From Chanos chanos (taxonomy: Eukaryota > Chordata > Actinopteri > Gonorynchiformes > Chanidae): a DNA stretch of 64,000 nt. The notes under the pieces were generated by a model. It was given only the letters and a program-made list of their open reading frames with translations. It did not search any database and was not told the origin of the DNA. Position 1 is the stretch's first letter; each line of letters begins with the position of its first letter. This document shows, piece by piece, positions 51,628 to 63,159 of this stretch. The position numbers and the translations under genes are program-made. Location: NCBI RefSeq assembly GCF_902362185.1, contig NC_044498.1, positions 36,493,036 through 36,557,035 on the forward strand, written 5' to 3'.

Positions 51628-52215
51628 TGCTTATTGCAGCACCCCCCAGGGGTCGAATGACACAATTTTTTGCACATCCTCAGGACGGGGTCCTGAGTCC
51701 ACATACCAAGTTTGGTGCTAGTACATAAAAGCATTGCTGATCGGCTGTATTATTTTGATCAGCTGTAATGGGTGAATGCTTTCATCAATCGAAATGCCAA
51801 CAAATAACTTTTGTTAGGCTTGATCTGAAGTTCATCTGTGCCAATTTTGGGGAAGATTGGACAAAATTTGTGGCCTGTGAAAACTTTTTAAACTTTTTCA
51901 TAAATTCCAGTATGGCGGAAAATCCAATATGGCGGAAATTGACAGCATGGAGTGTGGTGAACTCGGCTTGATCTAAGAAATCCAGTGGTACCATTTTCAA
52001 AAATTTGGCACGCGGTTCAAAAGTTACGTACACAAATGCATCTCCAAATTCGACCTACTGGTGGCGCTAGAGCACTTGGGGCGCAGACATGAAACTTTGT
52101 AAAAAGAATCCCCAATTAGTGTGCAAAATTTCACAACTTTTTACTATACGGTTCTAGGGGCTGCCATAGACTCCCTAGCCTGAAGAAGAAGAAGAAGAAG
52201 AAGAGGAAGATGACA
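51628..52215 (+). repeat. dispersed fish repeat ending in (GAA)n
   Basis: The text-like pattern (GGACGGGGTCCTGAGTCCACA, CCAAGTTTGGTG, CCAATATGGCGGAAATTG, TGGTGGCGCTAGAG) belongs to a family of dispersed repeats often seen in fish genomes. It ends in a GAAGAAGAA tract at 52184-52208. It is non-coding. The class is not determined. Confidence 0.55.
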
Positions 52216-52554
52216 TAATAACAAGAAAAGGTGGAAACACATTGGGTGCCTACACAGCAACTGCTTAGAAACTGTTATCTTCACCATCACTGTCATGTTA
52301 CTCTCATGTTTTGATTTTACTTGTATAGGATCAGCAAGTCATTACATAAGAAAACTTTCGTCAAAGAGTCTTCGTATCGCATCAAGAATGCACTTAATAC
52401 TATCCAGTGATTAATAGTACATTCACACATTAATGGATGGCATAGAGGGTATAGAAAGTACAATGGTATGAATTTGCCCTACGGTATGGATTTTGAATAT
52501 ACTATGCTGACCGGCAGAGTGGTGGACCTACATAACAAATGCCATCACCAGCTA

Positions 52555-53470
52555 CAGTTACATGCACACTTTTTTATCAATTGGAATGAAATTATTCCGA
52601 CTGATGATTCCAAATGTACCATTTACATGAGAGCGATCGGATAGTTTGTGCGCATTTACATGTCACAAGCGTACAATCGGCCCTGCGATGGACTGGCGAC
52701 CTGTCCAGGGTGTTTCCCTGCCTTTCGCCCTATGAGCGCTGGGATAGGCTGCAGCACCCCCCCGCGACCCTAAACAGGATAAGCGGCTTAGATAATGAGT
52801 GAGTGAGTGAGAGTGAGTGAGCGTACAATCGGAATTCATTGCAACTGCAAATTGCCTGGTGCCAACTTGTATGATGTGGTTGAAGGCTATATAAAATTTT
52901 CTAAGCCAGTCATACACAGAAATAAATAATGTTAGAGTGGTCAAAAGAAAGTTCACTTTCAAGTAAAGAGCCAGGGCAACGAAAGCTTTACTTCAGGTCA
53001 GTGATTTGATCAGTTAATTACTTACTTATTACTAATTGTAGCTTTAATTATAATAATAATTACATAATCTCTGCTTGGAATATTCTCCAAAGCTTGCTTA
53101 AACAGCTAGTTGTTGTGGGATTTGCACCCATCTAGACTATTCTTAATTCTTTGAGAAACACAAGCGTGTCAAATTTCTCGCACTGTACGCCATGTAATCT
53201 AAACTCTGTCATGCATAGTAAAACGTCAATACGCCATTACTTCGCGTAATTAATATGCGCAGAAAGTTCCAAGTGCAGAAGACAATCCGATAGAGCGTTT
53301 ACATAGCTAATATTTCCTATCAAACGGATTATCAGAAATCTACACCACCTCTTTAAATCCGAATGAATGAAATAGCCCAATCCGATCGGGGTGCTTACAC
53401 GAGGCATTTTCGTTCCGATTGAGCTTGAATCCAATTATTAACGGAATATTAGGCTCCATGTAAATGCACC
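52555..53470. repeat. probable MITE with ATGTAAATG-type ends, carrying a nested insertion
   Basis: The left end (GTTACATGCACAC ... CATTTACATG) and the reverse complement of the right end (GGTGCATTTACATGGAGCC, ATTCCG) share motifs in inverted order. TTCCGA/CCGAT blocks recur along both halves. The pairing is imperfect and the borders are approximate. A LINE/SINE tail at 52681-52820 is inserted in the left half. Confidence 0.45.
52681..52820 (+). mobile_element. 140-bp LINE/SINE tail insertion with perfect 12-bp target duplication
   Basis: The 12-mer GCGTACAATCGG occurs at 52669-52680 and again at 52821-52832. The insert has the fish tail sequence GCGATGGACTGGCGACCTGTCC, CTGGGATAGGCTGCAGCA, and a 3' (GAGT)n run. 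This is a textbook 5'-truncated target-primed insertion. Confidence 0.88.
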
Positions 53471-53559
53471 TACTGTGTACTTGTTCTTAAAATACCTTTA
53501 CTATGTGAAATATGTCCTAGTAATACAGTTAAGAGTACAGCAATAGCTTCCATGCAGTT

Positions 53560-53695
53560 GCCATACCAGTGCTTTACCCTTTCAGAAGCATTTATATTGA
53601 AATTTTAAGAAAACAGAATATACCGTGATATATACCATCACCGTCTGTGCTTCAAATTATAGATATAAATTTTAGGCCATACCGCCCAGCCCTAC
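53560..53695. repeat. end fragment of a hAT-like repeat (GGGCTGGGCGGTAT type)
   Basis: Read on the minus strand it starts TAGGGCTGGGCGGTATGGCC and continues with ATATACCAT and CGGTATATT patterns, a common terminus of dispersed fish DNA repeats. The other end was not found. Confidence 0.5.
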
Positions 53696-53934
53696 ATTCA
53701 CATAATCATTTGTTTTTGTGAATGGTGCAATGGTGCATTGCTTGAAATGTTGCAGCCGCAAATAATTGTGTGATGAAATTATCTCCTTTCTTTCGGATGG
53801 TTCAGTGTACCATATGCTAAAGGAGATAGGAAAGGAAACAGCAAAGCACCTATCCTGAGCATTTAGGGAATTCAACCAGCTCTTATCATGGCTTCCACTT
53901 GGATACTTGGTCATTTCACTTACACCGTGTTCGA

Positions 53935-54349
53935 AATGCTCACTTGTTCACTCACTCACTATATAGTGTTTGCTACATGGAACACTCACTAGGGGTAACT
54001 GTTGACTGCTGTTGATACATTTCGGACACTATTTGGACGTTACGCTACAACATAATTATGCGCCGAATAGTTGTAATTATTATCTCTGTCGCAAACAAAC
54101 GCCAGAATATCTGCACCTGATTTGTCTGTAAAGACTCTCTGCTTTCACGAGACAGGGCGCAATGTATGATGGTCTCAGTCGCTCGATGTAGGGCACAGCT
54201 TCTGTACGCTACATTTGCCTCGCGACGGTTCTATAGCGCACTATATAGTGTAGTAAAATTTCACTTGAGATTTTGAGCAGCACTACAAAATGGCTGACAC
54301 ACTACATAGTGCACTATATAGTGCGTGAGAGTACATTTCGAACAGAGCG
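53935..54349. repeat. MITE with ACTATATAGTG palindromes
   Basis: The left terminus (CCGTGTTCGAAATGCTCAC ... CACTATATAGTG) and the reverse complement of the right terminus (CGCTCTGTTCGAAATGTACTC ... CACTATATAGTG) match. The CACTATATAGTG palindrome recurs near both ends. No coding potential. Superfamily not determined. Confidence 0.7.
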
Positions 54350-54495
54350 TCAGTTAGGGACCCTCATATGCAAAAAAGACTATTGTGATGCACCCCCTGA
54401 GTTTTTACGTGCCAGCCTCTATCCAGACACTTCCGTGTTTCTTTTAAAAACCCTTTCAAAAGTTCACGCGTCAGCTGACAGCTTTGACATGCAGT

Positions 54496-55204
54496 CAGTG
54501 TTGTGCAAGTTACTGAAAATGAGTAGGCTAATTAGTTAGTTAGTAGTTACTTCTTTCAAAAGTAACTGAATTACATTACCAATTACTGCATATATAATAG
54601 GGAGAGTAACTTTTGCGTTACTTTTAAATGTTTGCTTCAATTCTCTTATCAATGTATACCAAGCAAATCAAGCTTTGGCTGTTTGGATGCAGTGGCTCCT
54701 TGGTCAGCGGCGCTAGCACTGGGGTTTTTCGCGATTAGCTTTGTAGAGGCGTGTTGTTTTACCAGGTGCTTCAGAAGATTAGAATGACTATTCTTTGATG
54801 TGGATAAAGTGCTCACATCTGCACATAGTCTACAACTCACCAGTATATTTTTGTCCTTGATCTCGAGGAGGGAAAAATAATGTTCATATTTCCAGGACAG
54901 GAAGCTCACATTGCCCGAACTGTCAGCCATTGTGTGGGCTAATGCTGATTGATTGATTGACACATTCATTGCGCTACGGTCGGTTGACGTTAGATCATAA
55001 ATAGGAAACTGGGGGAATAGGATGCATTTGTCTGCTATAGTCTACAGTTGTCCATTAATATTTTCACTCAAAACAAAAGTAACGAGCTCATTTCAATTTC
55101 ATTTCATTTGAAAAGATAATTAGTTACATTGCTTGTTACCGCAAAAAGTAGTGGAATTTGGCTACATTAACATGGTACTTTGTAACGCGTTATTTCCAAC
55201 ACTC
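54496..55204 (-). mobile_element. non-autonomous hAT transposon with a BED zinc finger remnant
   Basis: The ends are CAGTGTTGTGCAAGTTAC and CCAACACTC (inverted). Flanking octamers CATGCAGT (54488-54495) and CATACAGC (55205-55212) match at 6 of 8, fitting the 8-bp hAT target duplication. The minus strand frame 54649-54969 encodes about 106 aa. A BED finger is visible in it: aromatic KYEHYFSLLEI, then CRLC, then HLVKQH. The transposase catalytic region is absent. Many internal GTAACT motifs are typical of this fish family. Confidence 0.8.
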
Positions 55205-55734
55205 CATACAGCTGACCCAAAACGTAAACGAAAGGTAACAGGAATACATTCACAAAAACATAGGGCTATATACAGGATGGAGTATTACATTATAAGGATT
55301 ACCTTAATAGTTGTTAACTACTGTATTGTTAACGTGGCCTATAAAGTGAATGCTATTTCCATTTATGTGGTGGTGCTATGTCCTTGGAAGTTTGTCTTAC
55401 TGTATGAAAAGCTCTGCTTATATAGCATACAGTGAACGTATTACGTGATACGAACATGTGTCATTGATGGAAAATCGCTGATTAAGATGCCTCAACAATG
55501 AAAGTGATAATGGAATTACGGTATCTTGTTATCTTACGCATCACTTAAAAACTAAGCTTTATTTCAGCTAATCGTGACGTGACTATCAGTCAAAGTAACG
55601 CATTACATAGGCTACACACGTTTTTAAAATGACTGAGCAACGAAAACTTCAAGGGATCTATGGTGTCTTGTTAAGCAAAGAAACAGTTTCTGTTCATACT
55701 GTAGAGACACATACTTAACGTATGATTCGTAATG
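55205..55734. other. unannotated spacer
   Basis: No exon, RNA gene or recognised repeat was found between the hAT element and the inverted-duplication arm. The 100-codon frame at 55133-55435 overlaps the transposon end and has no visible family features. Confidence 0.5.
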
Positions 55735-56770
55735 TCATGCTAGTCATTAGGCTAGTAAAGAACTGCAGTGGGAAAGTTTCATCGCACTTTCTTACTTTAA
55801 TTTTCTTGACAGTGTGAGATGATGAGAGTCCTTAAAAAGCATATAACTCAGGAATGAATCACATATCACCTGCAGAATGTGTCATGATTTCCATCTTGAA
55901 TCTAGCATTCCAACAACAACAAATATCAACACCTTTGAATCATTCAGTACTATTACGTCTGAAGTTCCAGCGATTCATGTATTTAAAAGAATGGCAACAA
56001 TGTTGCAAAAGGAGATGAAGAAATCTTGTTGCAAAAGGAAACAAAATTTAAAGAAACACGCAGGTTTAACAAGGGGATTTTCCCTTCAGTGCCCAAGTTT
56101 CCTAGTGTTCTGAGATTTGAGTGAAGCAGAGTGAATGTCTCTTTTTACGACCAGGCTATGTGTATCTTTATTGTGACTGTTGTAAAGGCCCTTTATGTCT
56201 CTCAGCTCAAACAACACATTCTCAGCAGGTGTCATCATAGCCACACAGAAAACAGAAGCGAATTGTCTAAAAGCGGATGAATAGATGGAGAAGACTAATT
56301 GTATTTTTTTTGTGTGTTTGGTAAACAGCAGTATTTAAAGAAAAAACAGTTTACAACTTTTGAATCATTTATTTTTTGCAGCATCTTTAGGAACAGAGTA
56401 TTCTCAGTTCTCTGTTTATGGATATTTGAGCAGGTGATCCGTAATCCCCAACTGGTGTGTTTCCAGGAAGCCAGTGTATAGGGTCAGATTCTGTCATATC
56501 AGCCGTGATTCAGTCTGAACTGAATGATTTGCACACTCATGTCTACTTGACCATTGATCTGTGTATTTTCCTGGCAGGGTCCATGTCTTACCAGCACAGA
56601 CTTTGTGAATTGAATCACAGTTGACTTTGTATCTGGTAGCTGTGCCAACTCCACAGCATCGCACATAATAGTTCTGTAGTTTTATTAGCCCACAAATTAT
56701 GGCTGTGACGAGTGAACAGACCAGTTTCCATTATGTTGCTCTTCATCTTCCACAGAAGCAAGGATGTTGT
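55735..56770. repeat. right arm of the inverted duplication (3' flank of pentraxin C)
   Basis: Reverse-complement match of 35310-36960, without the LTR-like insert found in that arm. It includes the ACTGCAGTGGGAAAG end, the CATATCACCTGCAGAA block and the GATCCGTAATCCCCAACTGG block. Part of it (56110-56290) also resembles 62270-62440 and 49400-49510, so all belong to one ancestral pentraxin-flank unit. Confidence 0.8.
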
Positions 56771-57240
56771 CAGTGTCGGAAACAATGTCCATAATATTTA
56801 TAGAGAGATTTGTCAGACTTTTGTGGAAGACTTCCTGAGTATTGTTTGTGAAGAAAGACAAGCTGACTTGCCTACACTTTCCAAATAGCCTCAGGTAAAA
56901 CTTTACCTTATCGCTGAGTTTCTCCATAGTGACTACAGACTGTGTTGAGTGACTGGTCTGTCCAACTTTGTGGTTGCTTTTATTTTTTCCAGCTGTTGTC
57001 CAGCTGAGCTATGGGTACCAATTGTAAGTCGCTTTGGTAAAAAACATCTGCCAAATAACTAAATTGTAAATTGTAAATCTTCCAGATTTGTGGTTAGACT
57101 GTGACAAGGCACTTCTAGATGTCCTAGACCTGTGATACTCTTGGTATTCACTGCTTCTAGGCATTATTGTAACATGGTGTTTCTGTATCTGTCTCACCAC
57201 ACTTGGGGTTGGTTTGACTATGAGAATTATTCAGAATTAT
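56735..57240 (-). mobile_element. Gypsy-type pol fragment (fossil) at the start of duplication unit 2
   Basis: Minus-strand pieces of a Gypsy reverse transcriptase and the segment just before it, closely similar to 40640-41160. A broken fragment with multiple interruptions and no LTRs. Its position relative to pentraxin D equals that of the other copy relative to pentraxin B. Confidence 0.6.
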
Positions 57241-57829
57241 TCCTTTGAGACAAGGTATGAGTTTTGCAATGGGTAGATCTCAATGGATGATTGAAGTGGT
57301 GAATAGACACATGCCCAGTCATTTCTTTCTGTAATATTCTTTCTATCCTTACTCTCACCGACTTCCAGCAGGTGTCAGCATAGCCACATCATTACAACAG
57401 TCTCCAGCATCAGCACCCTAAAAGTGCCAATTCTTCTATTAAAGCCGACATAAAACTTATCAGCATGGCGCTTGCTTTGAAATCACTATGAGGTTTGTCG
57501 TGTTTACCGTGGTCTGTGGCATTATCAGGCATTACATTGTCTTAAAAGTATTTCCAGCTCTCCTGTGGTGGGCAGATTTGTGATGAGGTTCTGAGTGTCT
57601 ACATTAGGTGAAGAGAATGAGGAAAAACCTGAGCAAAGAGAATATCTCATTTGGAAACAAATATGAGGCCACATTTTTACGCATTTGGAAAATGAGCTAA
57701 GTTATGCTTAAAAATCAAAATGATTGCTTCGGTTCTCACAAGTCACTGGGACATGTGTTAGTGAAGTATGACTAAAAATGCAATGGGTGGTATTATTTAA
57801 AATCTATCTTAAGAATTTAATCTTTAGAT

Positions 57830-59530
57830 TTATGCATTGTGATAATAAAGTAAACAGCCTTGTATTCTAAAGATATGAATTTCACTGTCAGCAGGAAACA
57901 TAGTGACATGTGAACAAATAAAAAGACCAAGTTGTTAACCAACATTTACTTATAGGATTAAAACTCAATGTGCTGAGTGTACCAAGAGGTCAGCTGTCAA
58001 TCCTTTTTAAGGACTTAACTTCATTCTTTAAACCAAGACAGCAAACACAAGAGTGTGAAAACGGTAAAGCAATCCCAGTACCTACAAAGGTAGAGCTTTG
58101 ATTTTACAACCAGCCATGTTGAGCAACAACAGTTGTTTTTGTCTTGTATGATTTGCCAAAAAGTCATACTAAGGGCAAATGGAAACACAGACAATTTGTT
58201 TTATATGTCCATCGTATTCAAAATCAAAGTCATTCACTGTATTACAAAAATTCTTTTGCATAGTTTTTCTGTGCTTGTATGGATAGTAATTGTGATCAGT
58301 TTGAAGAGCTCAGCTTACTACTGAACATCCCTATAAATGTGGCAAGTTGAGATAAAATGCTATTTTTTGTGTATCGTGCCTGGACAGGTAGAGAGAAAAT
58401 TTAAAATGATATTACATTTGATGCACATTCAGCACATTAACATCCATTACACTGAGTGGTATAAATAAGAAAGCACATATATACATGTGAATTACTGGTA
58501 AGCAGCTTTGAAATACTTGCTTAGTGAGATAGGCCACTTAATGGAAACAGGTCATTAGAAAATAAGTGGGCCAAAACAGACAGTATCAAGCCACACGTAA
58601 AGAAACAAAAGCTTGCATCTCAAATCATGTTTCGTGACCAGTAAAAGAGACAAACACAAAACGTTACATGCAGCATTATATGTACGATATTCAACTGTAC
58701 AAGAGAGCATGTGACATACAGAGTGCATAAGCAGACAAACCGTAAAACACAAAACATGTTAATGACCTGATTCATTGATATTTTATATGCTACTCCACCA
58801 AAAGTCATGACATAGCTAATCAAAGGGTTGCCTCACTGAATATTCTACAGTGTTGTAAATAAAAAGTAGACAGCTCTAATGTCTGCAGTGTCCAGTTTGA
58901 ATTAGATGTTCACAGATATCAACATTTACTTCTGAAAGGACAAAACAAGGACTAAACAACAAAAGCACAAAAAAGTTCAAATATTTGGAGACGAAAGGAA
59001 ACAAACCTTTCAGCCAGTATAGATTAAACTGTTTTTACCCTTTCACTCAGAACATAGTAAACAGTCGTCTATTGTTTATATGATATCAGGATATCAGCGC
59101 CTTTTGTCACTCCGGATCACTCTTACACAACTCAGCATGCTATGCTATGCACGGCTGAATGTCTCACCGGATACCACGTTGGATTGTGAAGTTCGTGAAG
59201 TTCCTGTGTTGGCTGGAAAGGTGAGCCATACGGTGCTGCTAGCTTTCCCAGTTTGCATCTTGCAAAGGCCTGTGCTCATATAATGATGGAGTTCGTGACG
59301 AGTTCCTTGAGTTTGTGCTTGAGGACGTTTAAAATGATTTTTGGCTTCAGGACAAAGGCTTGTATATTGTATCTGTCATGAGTATTTTTAAAAGAATGAG
59401 GACTTAAACAAAGCACAGTCGATTCTGAACTCATTTCACTTCCTTGTCTCTTATCATGATGACTCAGGCATCACCAATTGAAAGTGGAAGTTTCCTTAAC
59501 AGAATGTGATGAGTGACGAGTTTCATCCAT
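57830..59530. other. conserved non-coding block upstream of pentraxin D
   Basis: Copy of 42300-43940. No exon supported; reading frames are not preserved between the two copies. At about 59458 an AP-1-like TGACTCA lies upstream of the core promoter. Confidence 0.55.
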
Positions 59531-59544
59531 GAACAAGTTATCAG

Positions 59545-59602
59545 TATTTAAGCGAGGGCCAGAGAACTAGGGAGTCACAGTTTTGCTGCAGTGCTCGAAA
59601 GG
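59545..59602 (+). promoter_or_regulatory. pentraxin D core promoter and 5' non-coding exon
   Basis: TATTTAA at 59545-59551. The 5' non-coding exon ends with donor aaag|gtaaag at about 59601. The intron acceptor just before the start codon is aaatag|atgg here, against aaacag|atgg in A, B and C. Confidence 0.6.
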
Positions 59603-59806
59603 TAAAGATCTTTTTTTTTTTCCAGTTGAACATTTTGTTATATGTATCCTGTAAATGTGTGATGGCTTCATGTAGTGGTTTTACCAAAAGTGATATTTAA
59701 TTTATTACTTATTTTTAGGTTTGACATGTTTTTGGTATGCTGTTTGTACTGACTATTAATTACCTTAAAAGTAGATTAAATTGGTTCCAAATTCTGTTTA
59801 AAATAG

Positions 59807-61340
59807 ATGGAAAAGTTTATCTGTTTCCTCGCCATCTTGGCAACATGTTGCGCTTCTCCTCAAGGTAAGGAAAAGTTTGTTCTTTGACTTATTTCTTTTT
59901 CATTTCTTGTCATATCCTTCTGTATTTCCATAAGCACTTTCTAAATAGTTGTAAACTGGGAACGGACTGAATACGTTGAGGGAACTAGAAATAGACTAAA
60001 TACATCCAGTGAATTTGCAAAGTACAAATTTACGTAGTATTTCATTTTCTGGAATCTTGTCGGACCTGCAATTCTTCATAACCGAGTGCTGCTGAAACGT
60101 AGAAAACAACTATTGTCTGAGAAGCTTTGTTAGCTGCTCCCATTATATACATTATTTCCATCCTTTCCATTATGATATTCTGGTTTGAACAGACCTCTCG
60201 GGTAAGGTGTTTACCTTTCCTGCGGAGTCCAACACAGCTCACGTTCGGCTGATTCCAACAAGAGGAAACTTCAGCTCTGTGACTGTCTGCCTCAGGTAAA
60301 CACTGCAGAATGAAATAATCACTTATGATCAAAGGAAACAGCAGACTTACAGCACACAGTTCTGGTTGAGATTAATAATGACTGGCAGTGTCAAATGGCA
60401 GATTTCCTGTAAACCAGTAATGAGCGATTTTCTGAATAAGGAGTTACGTTGCAAATGCTGCACAACAGGAGAAGTTTCTATTAAAAGTTTCATACAAAAT
60501 ATTTCCATAGAAATTGACTTAGTTTAGTCTCTGCACTGTCTGGTTGTCCTGTCAGTAGTGTATGCCAAGCATAGCATATAAAAGAATCTGCAGCTGAGAC
60601 TAAATCATAAGATGGATGCTTTAACTGTTATCAAATGGCCATAAATGGAAAATGGGTTAGTTATTTAATTGATACATGTAAATGTCTTTTTTTTATTGCA
60701 AGCAATTCTATCTCTCCATTCATCTATTTCTTAATATTACACTGTTAACTGATGTATGTATGTCCTCTCACTTCTCCTCATTTGAGGTTGACTGAGATCC
60801 TTAAATTTCCTATTTATTTGAAGGTACTTCACAGACCTGACCAGAAACCAGGTCCTCTTTTCCTTGGCTACACCCTCACATTCAAATGGCTTTCTCCTCT
60901 TCAAATCAAATACCGGGGGCCAGCTGAACATTTTTGTACAAAACCAAGATGTTGTTTTTCACGAACTCCTTGATGAGAAAAATTCCTGGGTATCTGTGTG
61001 TGGCACTTGGGAATCTGGCTCAGGTTTGGTTCAACCATGGATCAATGGGAAGCCCGGCTCTCGAAAACAGGGTCCACGAGATGTTCTGGATGGAGCCCCA
61101 ATCATAATCGTTGGTCAAGAACAGGACTCCTTTGGGGGAGGGTTTGACGCTGGTCAATCATTTGTGGGGCTCCTGGCAGACGTCCACATGTGGGACTATG
61201 TCCTTTCTTACTGCGAGATCACCCGCTTTGCGAACGATGATAATTTTACTCCAGGAAACATCCTAAATTGGAGAGCACTTGAGTTCAACTCTGTTGGGAA
61301 TGTGGTTGTTGAAAACAGGACCCCAGAATACTGTTTCTAG
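59807..61340 (+). CDS. pentraxin D, secreted CRP/SAP-like short pentraxin (intact)
   Basis: A calcium-dependent secreted pattern-recognition protein of the CRP/SAP type. Coding exons are 59807-59864, 60193-60295 and 60824-61340: 678 bases, 225 aa plus stop. Signal peptide MEKFICFLAILATCCASPQ; mature chain from Asp20 (DLSGKVFTFP). Cys52 and Cys113 correspond to the conserved pentraxin disulphide. The signature reads SVCGTWES, with Ser at the usual His. Calcium-site residues are Glu153-Gln154-Asp155, Asp162 (Glu in human CRP) and Gln165; of the CRP Asp60-Asn61 pair only Asn is kept (SNGF, Asn75). Two extra cysteines, Cys184 and Cys224, occur in all copies. Sequons are at 194-196 (NFT) and 218-220 (NRT). 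Poly(A) signals follow at about 61350 and 61530. It is the most regular copy and probably functional. Confidence 0.94.
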
Positions 61341-63155
61341 TGTCAGGGAATAAAGGGGAGTGTTTACAAGTCAAACCTAAACAACCAAATCTGATAATTA
61401 ACTTCTTTATATGTGAACAAAAAAAAAATCCTTTTCTTTGATTTTGGATCATTAAAAAAATCTTCTGTTTTTCTATAGTAGGCAATGTTTGCTGGGGTGT
61501 TTTTATTATCTTCTTCATTTCAGTATAAAAATAAAGACAATAAAGAATCTGTTTGTTTGTTCCACTGATTGATTAGTTGACTGAGTGAGTGATTGGTTGA
61601 TTTGTCTCTGTAGGGTCCTGCACTCATGTTAGCCTGTTAGCTGTAAAAATCAAACATTTTAGTCTATTTTATTGTACTATTGTATTTATCTGTTCAGAGA
61701 TGAATCCTCACAGTAGTCACACTCAGATATGAGAACACACCACATACAAAAACACAGTGTTCATCATAGTCGTTGTTGGATTACAGTCACACACACTAAA
61801 CCCTCTCTCCCCTTAACCCAGACTACTTGCACCACCTTCTCAGACTTAATCAATTCAATGATTTCCAGATAACATTTTTTGTGACATGTCAACGCTGATA
61901 TGACCAATGATGCAGTTACTGTTTGATCCATAGATTACGTACACTACATATTGGCTATTATGTACTGCCTTTGCAAAATTAATGTTTGTGTTCACACATT
62001 TGTTGTTTATTTATTGCTTTCATACCATCAGAGGGTTGCCTGAATTCTAATGTATGTACTGTAGGGCACATCAGTTTATTGTAACTCAGCAAAGCTAAGA
62101 TACGTAATATTACAATTAATAACCAGGGGTGCAAATTCATCTAAATGGACAGCTTAGTCAATAGATTTGGGATGATGAGGACTAAGACAGGAACAATGAA
62201 TTGGTCTTTAGTGTGTTGCTGTATTCTGTGATATATGCAGGTCAGCATTGTTGGATTGTTAGTTTTCTTAGTTTACCGAGATTAGAGTGAGGCAAACTGA
62301 ATGTCTCAGTTCCTGATCAGGCTGCGTATGTCTTTGTTCTGACTGCTATAAAGGTTCTCCATGTCTCTTAGCTAGAATGGCACGTTCTCAGAAGGTGTCT
62401 ACATAGCCACACAAAGACAAAACTGTCTAAAACTAGCTGAATGGATTGAAATAACTAATTGAAAAAATGTAATTGATTATTTGTTTGCTCCTGTCACTGC
62501 AGAGGTTCTGCCCATACCTGTCAACACTGGGCTTTGAAAATAAGGGAGACTTTCTGCCACTACTTTTACACTGCTTCTGGTTAAAGTGTGCTTGATGAAT
62601 AAAAATTTTGTGGGTTACTTCATATTCCGTTTCAGTGCAAACAAAGAACAGAAGACTGGACTGGCTTGTTGAGTACGCTACAGTTGCGATACGGGGTGTC
62701 ATGACCTGTCATTCAGTGCAGCAGTAGGTTATGAAGAATGTGTAGGCAAGTGATGGACCGTGAGTGAAAGTCACGCCATCTCACTTTTGTCCGTCCGAAG
62801 ATAAATTTTTAGCTACGCCACTGCCAGGCCCCAGAACCTAACGTTATGAGAAGTTAAAAATACAGGAGATTCAAGGGAAAATATTAAAACGGGAGCAGAG
62901 CGGGAGAGAAGGCTAAAACCCGGAAAAAAGGCTAAAACCCACATCTGGGCGTACTGTTCCTGTTCCTGTTGCCACAGAGACTCTGGGCACGTCTGAGTCT
63001 CCAGTTCTGGTTCTGGTTGTGGTTCCCTGTGGGTCTCCAGCCTCTCTACCAATTTGTGACAGAAGACCAATTTGTGACAGAAGAGAACTAGGGATATTTA
63101 CACAAAGAGCAGTGTGTGGTAGTGGTGGCCACTCCAAAGTATGGCACTTTATGCT
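61341..63155. other. pentraxin D 3' flank
   Basis: The first 640 bases match the B 3' flank, and 62150-62420 matches 49290-49510. A possible MITE end, CATACCTGTCAAC, lies at 62514-62526. The 62813-63137 frames are low-complexity (TGTGT/VPV-like) and carry no recognised domain. No host exon seen. Confidence 0.45.
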
Positions 63156-63159
63156 TCTC

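Larger units (their letters stand above)
56790..61980 (+). repeat. duplication unit 2 (contains pentraxin D)
   Basis: Direct repeat of 40640-46640. It is shorter because it lacks the later insertions. Homology with unit 1 stops near 61980. After the insertions in unit 1, homology resumes at 62150-62420 against 49290-49510. Confidence 0.9.

Noticed and set aside
62513-62900. Possible MITE starting CATACCTGTCAAC
   Set aside because: The matching inverted end was not found within the window, so element borders cannot be supported.
62813-63137. Overlapping frames with TRTGD/TGTGT-like low complexity
   Set aside because: Composition follows a ctggttctggtt-type simple repeat. No domain, and the two frames overlap each other.
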